From: Sipunculus nudus | Taxonomy: Eukaryota; Annelida; Sipuncula; Golfingiida; Sipunculidae | Reading direction: 5' to 3' | Length of the DNA stretch: 64,000 bases | Assembly: GCA_026874595.1 (NCBI GenBank) | Contig: CM049306.1 | Coordinates: 6,274,019-6,338,018, forward strand | Shown: piece by piece, positions 10,756-22,772 of the stretch | Layout: the number at the start of each line of letters is the position of its first letter | How positions within the stretch are numbered: the stretch's first letter is position 1 | Notes under the pieces: generated by a model | What the model was told of the DNA's origin: nothing | The model's database searches: none | Seen by the model: the letters and a program-made list of their open reading frames with translations, nothing else | Position numbers and translations under genes: made by a program

Positions 10756-10991
10756 TGCATGCAAATATAGGCAGAGACTTGTGTACATGGGGAGAGTTAT
10801 AAGTTTGGATTTGGTCTGAACTAATAAATACGATGTAGTGGTACCGGTTTAAAGTCAGACATCGAATTATATCTACCCAAAATTGTAACAATTGTAAATT
10901 CTCCCTTCTTCAAATATCCAAATAATTCGGATCTCATACAAAAACTTATTTGCATATAAAGATACTTATGTCAACTTACCCGGAAGAGTCG

Positions 10992-10992
<1 letters not shown>

Positions 10993-11022
<30 letters not shown>

Positions 11023-11026
11023 CATG

Positions 11027-11078
<52 letters not shown>
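10993..11078. repeat. Interrupted (TA)n microsatellite
   Basis: TA runs are broken by TTTA and CATG. They lie about 55 bp upstream of the miniature LTR element. Confidence 0.95.
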
Positions 11079-11080
<2 letters not shown>

Positions 11081-11134
11081 ATTATACTATTTGTACAGTT
11101 ATTTTAATTTCACAATGTACTACATTACATTTAT

Positions 11135-11290
11135 TGTTACGGGGTGACATAAAAGCGGACTGAAATATCTCGCCAGTAAAGCTTGCTTTGCAAGCGAAGC
11201 GGTTGGTACGCCGGACTTGTGCGCCACCAACGTGGGTTCGAAACCGGGATCGGCCCAATGTTTTTCCTGAGCAATTTGTCTTTCGTAACA
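11135..11290 (+). repeat. Left LTR of the TRIM element
   Basis: It is 156 bp with TGTTAC...GTAACA inverted ends. It contains the tRNA-like block GCGCCACC...GGTTCGAAACC. A candidate A box near 11190-11205 is weak. Confidence 0.8.
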
Positions 11291-11292
11291 AA

Positions 11293-11310
11293 TGGGGGCT
11301 CGTCCGAGAT
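11293..11310 (+). promoter_or_regulatory. Primer-binding site of the TRIM (tRNA-Pro type)
   Basis: TGGGGGCTCGTCCGAGAT differs by one base from the classical tRNA-Pro primer site of retroviruses (TGGGGGCTCGTCCGGGAT), and begins two bases after the LTR end. Confidence 0.82.
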
Positions 11311-11408
11311 GACGGTAAACTTTGTGGCCCAGGGTGTTAGTTCACCAAAGTGTGACTCCTGGGATAATTAGTCTTGTTCTGAAAGCAGAACGCTCTTAAG
11401 AGGGGGTG

Positions 11409-11533
11409 TGTTACGGGTTGACATAAAAGGGGACCGAACGGTTGGAACGCCGGACATGTGCGCCACCGACATGGGTTCGAATCTCGGATCGGCCCGATTT
11501 TTTCCCCTGATCGAGCAATTTGTCTTCGTAACA
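11409..11533 (+). repeat. Right LTR of the TRIM element
   Basis: It is 125 bp, preceded by the polypurine tract and abutting ATATATA at 11534. Compared with the left LTR it lacks about 30 bp around the candidate A box. Confidence 0.8.
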
Positions 11534-11552
11534 ATATATATTCCTTACAGTT

Positions 11553-11555
11553 TAT

Positions 11556-11647
<92 letters not shown>
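11553..11647. repeat. (TA)n microsatellite
   Basis: This is a TA run with one AAATA interruption. From 11648 to 12170 no gene is seen. Confidence 0.96.
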
Positions 11648-11650
<3 letters not shown>

Positions 11651-12169
11651 TCGGAAACCCGGGCCCATAATCTAGTTATAAGGGACAAACTCAAATCGAT
11701 GTTTAATTAGCTTTGGCGTAATCGTATCTTTTTTTTTACAAAAGTATTGCCAGGAATGCACCCTGACTGACAGAAAAATAAAACTGTGCATGTATCAATG
11801 ATTAACCTTTTTAACAAACTCTAACATCAAATAACACTGATTTTCAAAATACTTCAGAAAAAGTATTATATTTGTGAGTTTGATGTTGGTGCTTAATAAT
11901 ACAGGATTAGGTATCGGTCGCAATGCTCTATCAAGCCTACCTGAACATTTCCGACACGAAAGCCGCTTTCCCTTTCAGCCCTTCACTAATGCCAACCTAT
12001 TAAGATGTCTAAATCTGTCACAGAAACCTTATATTTACAACATTAATAGATTGTAAGTCAGGGTAGGCAAAATATCGACAAATTACATAAAAACGTAACG
12101 CTGAAATCAATGGTAATCATTATTCCAATCTAGCACCCACATATACACATTAAATACCATAAAGAACTT

Positions 12170-12830
12170 TTAGTCCAGGATCAGTTGTCATTCCGTGGGA
12201 ATTTCATGAAAATAACTGACAATATACATCATTTTAAAGCTTATTACCTTGTCAATTTAAAAACCTGTGTTTCCACATTTTCTTAATGAAATAAAGGTCA
12301 ATAAACAAGGCCAAGGTCAAGTATTTTGAAATTTCTTTTTCCTTATTTTGTTATTCCTTAGGGATTTTATTAGGGAGGGAAGCGAGCATCATACATTATG
12401 TTAAAGCTGACATTCATATCAATCTAAAAATCATTGTTGCAATTTTCTCCCTTCAGATCCTAGGCTTACAGACAAGGTCAAGGTCATAACTTTTAATATT
12501 TCTATATTTTTTCAAGGGTCAGTTGTTATTAAATAGAATATTCATAAAAATCTGGGAATACATATAATTTTAAAGATTATAACCATATCAATCGAAATAT
12601 CAATGTTGCCATTTTTCTCTGCAGATTCAAAGTGAACAAACAAGGTCAAGGTTTTTAATATTTCTTTATTTTCGGGGGTCAGTTTTTATTCTGTGGGATT
12701 TTTATGAGTAAAGCTTGCAAAATACATCAGGTTAAATATTGTAACCATGTAAATATATGAATATTGATGCCATTTTACAATGCAGTTTCAAGGTCAACAA
12801 ACAAGGTCAAGGTCGTGGCTTTAAAATAAA
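12170..12830 (+). repeat. Degenerate ~170-bp tandem repeats rich in CAAGGTCAAGGTC
   Basis: About four degenerate units are visible. Each runs from GGTCAGTTGTTATTCCGTGGGA-like sequence through AATATACATCATTTTAAAG and ends in AACAAACAAGGTCAAGGTC. The final motif holds overlapping AAGGTCA nuclear-receptor half-sites. Unit spacing varies and the copies are old. Confidence 0.7.
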
Positions 12831-15800
12831 AATATCTTTATTGCTATAGAAATTATGTACGTCAAGGACATTTTTTGGTAGCATATCCCTGTTGTGTAAT
12901 GTTTTTGCGTTTGAGCTTCCCTGAGGATCGATATCGTAAGGTCATTCAAGATCAATGCATTGAATTGATAGTTAACGGTCAGTTGTCTGGTTATTAGCTG
13001 TCTTGCAATTTCCTCAAAAAAGAGGAGACAATATGTATTGTAGCTCAAGACATAGGAATTTAAATACTGCTATTTTTTCTCAAGAAGGTTCGATATCAAA
13101 TATTAAGGTTTAGTGCAATTTTCTATTCAATATTTGGGCCCCACTTACAAAAATCTGTGCCGTGAGCAGAGAACTGTTACAATGGACATTTTGGAACAAG
13201 TATATTGCAAGATTGTGGATGACTGTCTCTGGGGCCACTGGCAAGCTTTGTGCAATTGGGTATAACTGACATATGTCAGTCTAGAAACAAGCTACTGGGT
13301 AAGAACAAGGATAGTCGATCTTAAAGCAATCCATCTATTAGGTATTAATCCATCAATTTAGTATTGCGAAGTTAAATCTTTTTTATATGACTTATTACAT
13401 AACACTGACTGATTAAATTGAATAAAATCTTTCAATCTGTTAGTGACATATTTCAAAAGAACTTGTTTGGTTCAGTTTTGTTTTTAATTGTTCATCTTGA
13501 CAGAGAATAATGTGGCAATGAACTACGCTTTTTTAATTTTGTGATCCCATAGTAAACCTTTGTCCAACAGCCTTCTAACCTAGTTAAAAGATTTAACTTT
13601 TAGTGTGCTCAAAAGCATCTCTGTGCTCGTGTTTTAAATGTCACAGTGAATTCCGGGAGTCTGAGGAGCTTTCACTGGGTCCTGATAAATCTCTAGCAAG
13701 AAATTTCTAGGCTTTGGAGAGGGCGATATTTGAAATTGATATTTAAAGATAACTTTTTTAAGATATAAATATTATCAATTCGTTACACATGAAACTGTAT
13801 TTAAAAAATATGGTAATTTTTTAGTGATGCAGCATGTGATCAAAATTGGGAAAATTGTCAAAACAATGCATTGAAAATGCATGTTTCATGTGTAACTTTT
13901 TTTCAAAATTTTCCATACCATGTGAGCTAGGGGTTGGCCACCTCCCAAACTCACCCCCTTCATGCACTTATGCGCCCTCAAACTCTCTACCCTAATGCGT
14001 CCCCCTCCCCACTTTCTAAAAAAGGTTTCCCCTTGTAGCTGTTACGAATTGTGCCATCTGATGTACAGGATGATAAAGATTTAAGATCTGTACATCTCAG
14101 CATGATGGAAAGTCCGCTGATCTAAAAACAAGAGCCCTGCTTAAAAGCTCATTTATTAAAATTGTTTAAGCTAAGCTAACTTCAGTCCATTAACTTTTTT
14201 ATGTGATACCACATAATTTTAAAATCTGTTATACAGTCAGACGTATGTGAATTCTCCTACTAAAATAAAACTGGTTCGCTGTTACCTCGTTTCCTCGAGA
14301 AAGGAAGGAAGTACTTCCGTTACTAATTGAAAAGAAAATGTTTACCCCATTCACAACTTCCAATTTTCAAATAATCCTCAGCCTTTGGTTTTAATCCAAT
14401 GTACTGGCTAGCCCTTTGTGAATTTGTACCAAAAAAATGTGAAATTATTACAGTTTTCCAGGAGACCATGCAATTATTTAAGATCGATCAGATCACAAAG
14501 TGCGCAAATGGTCTGGTTAGCTGTGTAGTTTGCCTGAACATAAGGGTGTATAGCAAGAGGCCTTCTCCATTGTCTGCCCCCTGCCTGCAACTGCTCAACT
14601 AGCAGCTTGGCAATAACAGCTTAAAATGGTGTTCATTTTTAATGGGATATTTAATAGTATATTACACCTATGGCTTTTTTACATGGTTATTGGATGCGGG
14701 TTATTTTAAATAGTCTGTTGCCGCACATTTATACAATTCAACAAACATATACAGTTTAAACAATATAGTTTACATTTGGAATTTGCAACTACTTTTTTTA
14801 CAACTTGGATGTGTTTGTGTTCAGTTCAGTGTTCGGTTCGGTGCTTTGACCTTGAGTTATAGCCTTAACCTTGAGTGATGACCTCAGGAACGTTTATCCT
14901 CAAATAAAAAGAACTGCTGTCCAGGGACATGCCGCAGGAGGTAATTCTTGGGCTGTCATTTTCTATAAATTATTCTATAAATCGCCCCCCCCCCCAATAA
15001 AAAAAGTCACGACCTTGACCTTATCTTTCGACCTTGAATCTACGAGAAAATTAGAATAAAGATTTATATATTGATATGATGATCAGCTTTAACACAATGT
15101 ATGATGCTTGCTTTCCTCATGAATTCCCAAAGAAATAACAAGATAGGGAAAAAAATTTCAATAGCCATGACCTTGACCTTTTTTTATTGAACTTATGTCT
15201 GATAAACAACCTTTTACCTGAACATCGACATTTATGTATAGATACAGATCTTTTCGGTGTCAGATTACAAAGTTTGATCATTATCCCTTTATTAAGAAAT
15301 ATGCTACAAATCCAGCAAGAATAACTGGATCAACTTTTTTTAAATTATATTTTAAAATTAACAATATAACCGGAACAGCTTTCATAACAGTGATAATTGT
15401 CGGGCTGCTTATTAGTCATACTATCTTTTGTAAACGTTTCAAAGTCATAAACGTTATAAATGTTAGGACCAAGGTTTACCCATATAGTTCATGAGGATCA
15501 ATTAAGGTTTAAACAATGAGCTTTGTGTAACAAATCATAATGATCAAATGTTACAAAAGAAATAAAAGTAATCTAGCGTCAACTTTGAAAATAATAAAAG
15601 AAATGATTAGTACCAGGAAGATTGTTTCAAGTTTGTATGTACATTACGACTCGAGACAGTCCGTTCAGTCAGCTCTTTGGCTTTAAACGATATAAATGAC
15701 TAATTGTTTGGTTAATGTAGCTGGTATAACTAAAAATGTAATGACAATGATTTGATTAATGCTGTAGAAATGTGTTTTGACCAGAGATATCCCTATGATT

Positions 15801-17200
15801 ACTTCGCGAAAAAACAAGTCTTTATTTAATGTTCAGTACATGTAAAGATTTTCATTTAAGTTTCCTATTTGTAATTAGTTATTTATTTAAGGGTTGAAGT
15901 ATGAGTTGAAGTGACCGTTTTTCGCAACAGCTCAGGTTAAATGGGATAAAGATATTTTCTAAACATATCAGTGACGCTTTACACAGTCGGTAAGCCCCGT
16001 GGTGCAAAGATAACTGCAATCAGGGGTAAATAATTTTTACATATATATAGGCCTGTGGGGGAGGGGGCGGTGGGTTTTGTGTTGAATATATATCAGAGTC
16101 GGCGCACCTGCTGAACGCTCCACCTTTGATGGGCATGGATGAACGGTCCGCTGACCTAAATCAATTGTATGAACCAATGGTTCCTTCAATGTCTCCTGAA
16201 TTTTGTCAGGTTCGTTAGTGGAAAAGCAGATGAACTTGGAGGTGGGAGGTTATGGATTAAAAATAAGTTCGCTTTCTGAATCTGTTCATTTCTTCGAAAG
16301 ACGGTCTCCTTTCTAGAAGGGCGGATGATGCATGCAACCCCAAATAACAACTCCTATGCCAACCCGCTCAAACAGAACAAGACAGCCGATTTTGTTAGAG
16401 GAAATACGGATTTCGCTGTCCCTACGAAACCTTTGGCCAGACATAAATGGACAGAGCCGACTATACCGATACAGGACGTACAGAGACAAGCTGGCAACAG
16501 GATGCGATCGGTAGAAGCAGTTATGTGAGGAGGTGAGTGCAAATACAAACCAGATATCAGGACGGACGTTCATTACAGTGGAAAAGTGGAAGACATTTCT
16601 ATGTTGGTAATGTGTTACATAATATAACAAATGAAAGTATTATGAAATAATTATATGATTATAATTAATATGATGATTTTAAGATTCTGCCAGGTCGGAA
16701 TGATAACTACTCTGTCTCACACATTGTTTCCATGTTATCATGTGAACGGGTTAAGGGTAAAATTGTCCAGCCAAATTAAAGTTTACATACGTAAATGGCG
16801 GCTGGGTTAGATGACTGTCGCCTGAACTTAAGGAAAAGGTAATGCCTTCTTGTCTTTTGAACTGATTTTTCCTTAGGATTCATGATGTATGTGGACTTTC
16901 AAGACTGAATAAAAATGTATTCACTGATAGTTTAACTTTTTACGTTTGTTTTCATTTTTGAAGCTTGAGACGTGGGCATTGTAACGCGTTTTAAAAGTAT
17001 TTTCTATCAGTCCTATGTTTGTTTCTGGTCTCCGGTTGTCTTTGCGTATCACAGTAGCCTGGTACACTATATAACTAATGATGCAGTTTCCTTGTAGCGG
17101 GCATGTTTGTCTATTTCTGCAGTTACAGTTGTTCTGTTAAATTTGCTGTGATTTATGTTTATTTAATACAGACTTGTTGTGCGCTGATATGATCTGGCCC

Positions 17201-17204
<4 letters not shown>
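12831..17204. other. No gene seen; AT-rich intergenic
   Basis: The stretch holds scattered short simple repeats, AAGGTCA-type half-sites on the minus strand (CCTTGACCTT near 14850-15190) and a poly-C run at 14987. Overlapping short frames at 16313-16630 occur on both strands with no recognisable family, so they are not called. Confidence 0.5.

Positions 17205-17266
<62 letters not shown>
17205..17266. repeat. (TA)n microsatellite
   Basis: The run is a perfect TA repeat. The following stretch 17267-18289 contains no supported gene; a short ATCTCACCTAAC repeat lies at 17938-17998. Confidence 0.96.
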
Positions 17267-17267
<1 letters not shown>

Positions 17268-18289
17268 TAGCATACAGGTAATTACACCAGTGTGTCCTGT
17301 GATCTAGAAGACTTTATACCTAACTCTTACATGCAGAAATACAGAAAAGAAAACAGGAGAAAACGGCACCAGACGCAAAATCTGGCGACCATTATTCTAT
17401 TTCACAGCTTTCTTCGGGTACAAGGTAAATTAAACAGATTATGACGGGTCTGTCGCTCCAAATGAAGGCAATTCTTTTCCATGTCACAAAACTTGGACAA
17501 AATGACACGTGTCGACGAGTAGTATGAACACAGGAATGTCATTCGTCGGATATATCGGGCATCTTGATCGCCCGATTTCGGTCATGAAGTTCCCGGCAAA
17601 GATATTTATATGTATCCACACCCGAACATATGAACTTATACTTGCGTCGGTCAGGAGATTGATCTCATATTGGTCGGTGCTGCTTGCTAATCACCCGATC
17701 TTCTTTATTCTTCGCCATCATCGGACCAACTGATGTCCGCCATTTTGCCTGGTCTCCAGATCACAAATGCGACAGCAAGACGACCGATATACTGATGTCT
17801 CCCGTGTTAATACTTTCCCAGCGCCCAATTTGACGCCCGAGTTTGTCGAACATTTTTTTTGAGATGGCAAAGTATTGCATTACGCCAATTCTTTCGAAGG
17901 ACAGAGTAGGAGATAATGTCCTTGTAGGAGATAATGTCGTTATCTCACCTAACGTCATCTCACCTAACAATATCTCACCTATCGTCATCTCACCTTAGCC
18001 TGACGTAACCAACCACTTTATTTCGTGAACAGAATTTGAGGAATGTGTACCCGGCTTTAGTTGTTGTGTTAGTAGTTGTGCTATGTTCCATGATCGCTCG
18101 TAGTAATTTCCATGTTATTTAGTTTTTCCTGTTCCTGATCTGTATGTTCCAATGCCAATAAACTTTAAACAATAAACCTGGCGTTCAGGGAGATAAATGG
18201 AATTCTTAATAAACAATTTACAATATCACAATATTTAAAATCTTAAATAGGTAAACTAAAACTAAATATAATTGAACTCACCATATCAA

Positions 18290-18520
18290 TTCGGCCCTAC
18301 ACAGATAAAATTGATTAAATACATGACAATACATTTTCCATTTTCCATGGCTCGGATGGTGGCGTTCGGTAGTCTGTAGGTGTGGAGGAAACCACCAACC
18401 TTTGACGGGCAACTTCAACCCACTCTCATAGCTACACCAAAATCGAACCCGAGTCGCCAGCGGTGACCGTCCAGGCCCCAGGCTGACTCCCTTCAGAGCT
18501 GGCACTCGTTTCTGTCTATA
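18290..18520 (-). mobile_element. Possible tRNA-derived SINE fragment
   Basis: On the minus strand the stretch begins near GCCAGCTCTGAAGGGAG and carries a B-box-like ACTCGGGTTCGATTTTGG, followed by a conserved-looking GGTGGTTTCCTCCAC block. This layout (tRNA-like head, then body) fits a SINE. No tail or target duplication was found, so the assignment is tentative. Confidence 0.4.
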
Positions 18521-19284
18521 TCTATCGGTACATCGATACGGAATGTGTACATGAGTTTATTTTACGCATTTAAGTAGCAAACATAAATTTATAATATTGT
18601 CCTGGCATGGCTTATAATGGTTTTACAATCTTTATGACAAAACTATATCAAACATAATATAAAGTTTAGTCATAATTACTGAACTCTCAGGCAAAACTCA
18701 TAGCTCATTTGACAATGATATACATTTAAGCAGCTTCCTCATACTTTTAGACAGACGAATTAAAAGGAAATATGCTGGTTGCTTAAGACTGTGATTAGCA
18801 AATTGTAAATACTGAGTTGCCAAATGACCTCCGGTGGCTCAAGAGTTTAATAAAGGGTAACTCGGCGTGTCGAGAACTGTGTTGTTTTTTATTATTATAA
18901 AAAAACTTTATGTAAATCTATTAAAAAATTGTGTTAAATTCATATTATACCCCATAAAGTATATAGTTTATAAGCCTGGTACAGGGATCTTTCTGATGGT
19001 ATGCATATCTTTATAACTTTTCATTTATTTTCACATGATTTTGTAAATTAAAAAAATAGGAAAGCTTGAGGGGGAACATGCCTCCTTTGCTTCTCTCTAA
19101 ATAAGTCTATATGTAACAGGGTATGTTCAGTCGAGGCTAAAGTGCTTTGTATGTTGTTATAACCGCTGTCCTCACGTCGCTTCTTAATTAACAGCTCAAT
19201 CAGCATACCGTATATTGACTACTAGTAAACATACACACGAGATCTGGCAGGAAAACACCTTCAAATCATTTCATACTGAAAGAG

Positions 19285-22200
19285 AATGTTCGAGGATTTA
19301 GAACTAACAACAGAACAACATCAGCTCACTGTACTTAATGTATGCACTAGAATGTTCGAGGATTTAGAACTAACAACAGATCAACATCAGCTCACTGTAC
19401 ATAATGTATGCACTAGAATGTTCGAGGATTAAGAACTAACAACAGATCAACATCAGCTCACTGTACTTAATGTATGCACTAGAATGTTCGAGGATTTAGA
19501 ACTAACAACAGAGCAAAATCAGCTCAATGAACTTAATGTATGCACTAGAATGTTCGAGGATTTAGAACTAACAACAGATCAACATCAGCTCACTGTACTT
19601 AATGTATGCACTAGAATGTTCGAGGATTTAGAACTAACAACAGATCAACATCAGCTCACTGTACTTAATGTATGCACTAGAATGTTCGAGGATTAAGAAC
19701 TAACAACAGATCAACATCAGCTCACTGTACTGCATGTATGCACTAGAATGTTCGAGGATTAAGAACTAACAACAGATCAACATCAGCTCACTGTACATAA
19801 TGTATGCACTAGAATGTTCGAGGATTAAGAACTAACAACAGATCAACATCAGCTCACTGTACTTAATGTATGCACTAGAATGTTCGAGGATTTAGAACTA
19901 ACAACAGGGCAACATCAGCTCACTGTACTTAATGTATGCACTAGAATGTTCGAGGATTTAGAACTAACAACAGAGCAACATCAGCTCACTGTACTTAATG
20001 TATGCACTAGAATGTTCGAGGATTAAGAACTAACAACAGATCAACATCAGCTCACTGTACTTAATGTATGCACTAGAATGTTCGAGGATTTAGAACTAAC
20101 AACAGATCAAAATCAGCTCACTGTACTTAATGTATGCACTAGAATGTTCGAGGATTTAGAACTAACAACAGATCAACATCAGCTCACTGTACTTAATGTA
20201 TGCACTAGAATGTTCGAGGATTTAGAACTAACAACAGATCTACATCAGCTCACTGTACTTAATGTATGCACTAGAATGTTCGAGGATTAAGAACTAACAA
20301 CAGATCAACATCAGCTCACTGTACTTAATGTATGCACTAGAATGTTCGAGGATTTAGAACTATCAACAGAGCAACATCAGCTCACTGTACTTAATGTATG
20401 CACTAGAATGTTCAAGGATTTAGAACTAACAACAGATCAACATCAGCTCACTGTACTTAATGTATGCACTAGAATGTTCGAGGATTAAGAACTAACAACA
20501 GATCAACATCAGCTCACTGTACTTAATGTATGCTCTAGAATGTTCGAGGATTTAGAACTAACAACAGATCAACATCAGCCCACTGTACTTAATGTATGCA
20601 CTGGAATGTTCGAGGATTAAGAACTAACAACAGAACCACATCAGCTCACTGTACTTAATGTATGCACTAGAATGTTCGAGGATTAAGAACTAACAACAGA
20701 TCAACATCAGCTCACTGTACTTAATGTATGCACTAGAATGTTCGAGGATTTAGAACTAACAACAGATCAACATCAGCTCACTGTACTTAATGTATGCACT
20801 AGAATGTTCGAGGATTAAGAACTAACAACAGATCAACATCAGCTCACCTTACTTAATGTATGCACTAGAATGTTCGAGGATTTAGAACTAACAACAGATC
20901 TACATCAGCTCACTGTACTTAATGTATGCACTAGAATGTTCGAGGATTAAGAACTAACAACAGATCAACATCAGCTCACTGTACTTAATGTATGCACTAG
21001 AATGTTCGAGGATTTAGAACTAACAACAGATCAACATCAGCTCACTGTACTTAATGTATGCACTAGAATGTTCGAGGATTTAGAACTAACAACAGATCAA
21101 CATCAGCTCACTGTACTTAATGTATGCACTAGAATGTTCGAGGATTAAGAACTAACAACAGATCAACATCAGCTCACTGTACTTAATGTATGCACTAGAA
21201 TGTTCGAGGATTTAGAACTAACAACAGATCAACATCACCTCACTGTACTTAATGTATGCACTAGAATGTTCGAGGATTAAGAACTAACAACAGATCAACA
21301 TCAGCTCACTGTACTTAATGTATGCACTAGAATGTTCGAGGATTTAGAACTATCAACAGAGCAGCATCAGCTCACTGTACTTAATGTATGCACTAGAATG
21401 TTCGAGGATTTAGAACTAACAACAGATCAACATCAGCTCACTGTACTTAATGTATGCACTAGAATGTTCGAGGATTTAGAACTAACAACAGAGCAACATC
21501 AGCTCACTGTACTTAATGTATGCACTAGAATGTTCGAGGATTAAGAACTAACAACAGATCAACATCAGCTCACTGTACTTAATGTATGCACTAGAATGTT
21601 CGAGGATTTAGAACTAACAACAGAGCAACATCAGCTCACTGTACTTAATGTATGGACTAGAAAGTTCGAGGATTAAGAACTAACATCAGATCAACATCAG
21701 CTCACTGTACTTAATGTATGCACTAGAATGTTCGAGGATTTAGAACTAACAACAGATCAACATCAGCTCACTGTACTTAATGTATGCACTAGAATGTTCG
21801 AGGATTTAGAACTAACAACAGATCAACATCAGCTCACTGTACTTAATGTATGCACTAGAATGTTCGAGGATTAAGAACTAACAACAGATCAACATCAGCT
21901 CACTGTACTTAATGTATGCACTAGAATGTTCGAGGATTTAGAACTAACAACAGAGCAACATCAGCTCACTGTACTTAATGTATGCACTAGAATGTTCGAG
22001 GATTTAGAACTAACAACAGATCAACATCAGCTCACTGTACTTAATGTATGCACTAGAATGTTCGAGGATTAAGAACTAACAACAGATCAACATCAGCTCA
22101 CTGTACTTAATGTATGCACTAGAATGTTCGAGGATTAAGAACTAACAACAGATCAACATCAGCTCACTGTACATAATGTATGCAGTAGAATGTTCGAGGA

Positions 22201-22772
22201 TTTAGAACTAACAACAGATCAACATCAGCTCACTGTACTTAATGTATGCACTAGAATGTTCGAGGATTAAGAACTAACAACGGAACAACATCAGCTCACT
22301 GTACATAATGTATGCACTAGAATGTTCGAGGATTAAGAACTAACAACAGAACAACATCAGCTCACTGTACTTAATGTATGCACTAGAATGTTCGAGGATT
22401 AAGAACTAACAACAGAACAACATCAGCTCACTGTACATAATGTATGCACTAGAATGTTCGAGGATTAAGAACTAACAACAGAACAGCATCAGCTCACTGT
22501 ACATAATGTATGCACTAGAATGTTCAAGGATTAAGAACTAACAACAGAGCAACATCAGCTCACTGTACAGAATGTATGCACTATAATGTTCGAGGATTTA
22601 GAACTTAAAACAGATCAACATCAGATCACTGTATAGAATGTATGCACTAGAATGTTCGAGGAGTTAGAACTAACAACAGAACAACATCAGCTCACTGTAC
22701 ATAATGTATGCACTAGAACGTTCGAGGATTTAGAAATAACAACAGAAAAACATAAGTTCACTGTATAGAATG
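19285..22772 (+). repeat. 66-bp satellite array, about 53 copies
   Basis: The unit starts AATGTTCGAGGATTTAGAAC, continues through AACAACAGATCAACATCAGC and ends TTAATGTATGCACTAG, 66 bp in all. Copies are very uniform up to about 22480 and become divergent at the right end (22500-22772). Two main variants differ at GATTTAGAAC versus GATTAAGAAC; others vary at CAGATC/CAGAGC/CAGAAC and TACTTAATG/TACATAATG. Because 66 is a multiple of three, one frame is open through TTTAG units (MFEDLELTTDQHQLTVLNVC) and closed by TAA in TTAAG units. Frequent stops, lack of splice context and codon-blind changes argue against coding. Confidence 0.97.

Larger units (their letters stand above)
11135..11533 (+). mobile_element. 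Miniature LTR retrotransposon (TRIM-type) with tRNA-like LTRs
   Basis: This 399-bp unit has every cis element of an LTR retrotransposon and no coding capacity. The left LTR is 11135-11290 (TGTTACGGG ... TTTCGTAACA). Two bases later comes an 18-base primer-binding site that looks complementary to a tRNA-Pro 3' end. A ~100-bp interior follows, then a purine-rich tract AAGAGGGGGTG directly before the right LTR, 11409-11533 (TGTTACGGG ... CTTCGTAACA). The right LTR matches the left apart from a ~30-bp deletion and scattered changes. Both LTRs carry a tRNA-like segment with a Pol III B-box-like sequence (GGTTCGAAACC at 11235; GGTTCGAATCT at 11474). No clear target duplication is visible next to the flanking TA repeats. 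The TRIM structure is seen directly. Pol III activity and mobilisation by a larger relative are inference. Confidence 0.8.

Noticed and set aside
9531-11670. Frames rich in IYIYIY
   Set aside because: These are translations of (TA)n microsatellites.
16313-16630. Overlapping frames on both strands, up to 105 codons
   Set aside because: No family, splice or repeat support; four overlapping frames in two directions point to a stop-poor stretch rather than a gene.
19484-21544. Three 70-codon frames repeating MFEDLELTTDQHQL
   Set aside because: They are by-products of a 66-bp (22-codon) satellite unit and end wherever the TTAAG variant occurs.
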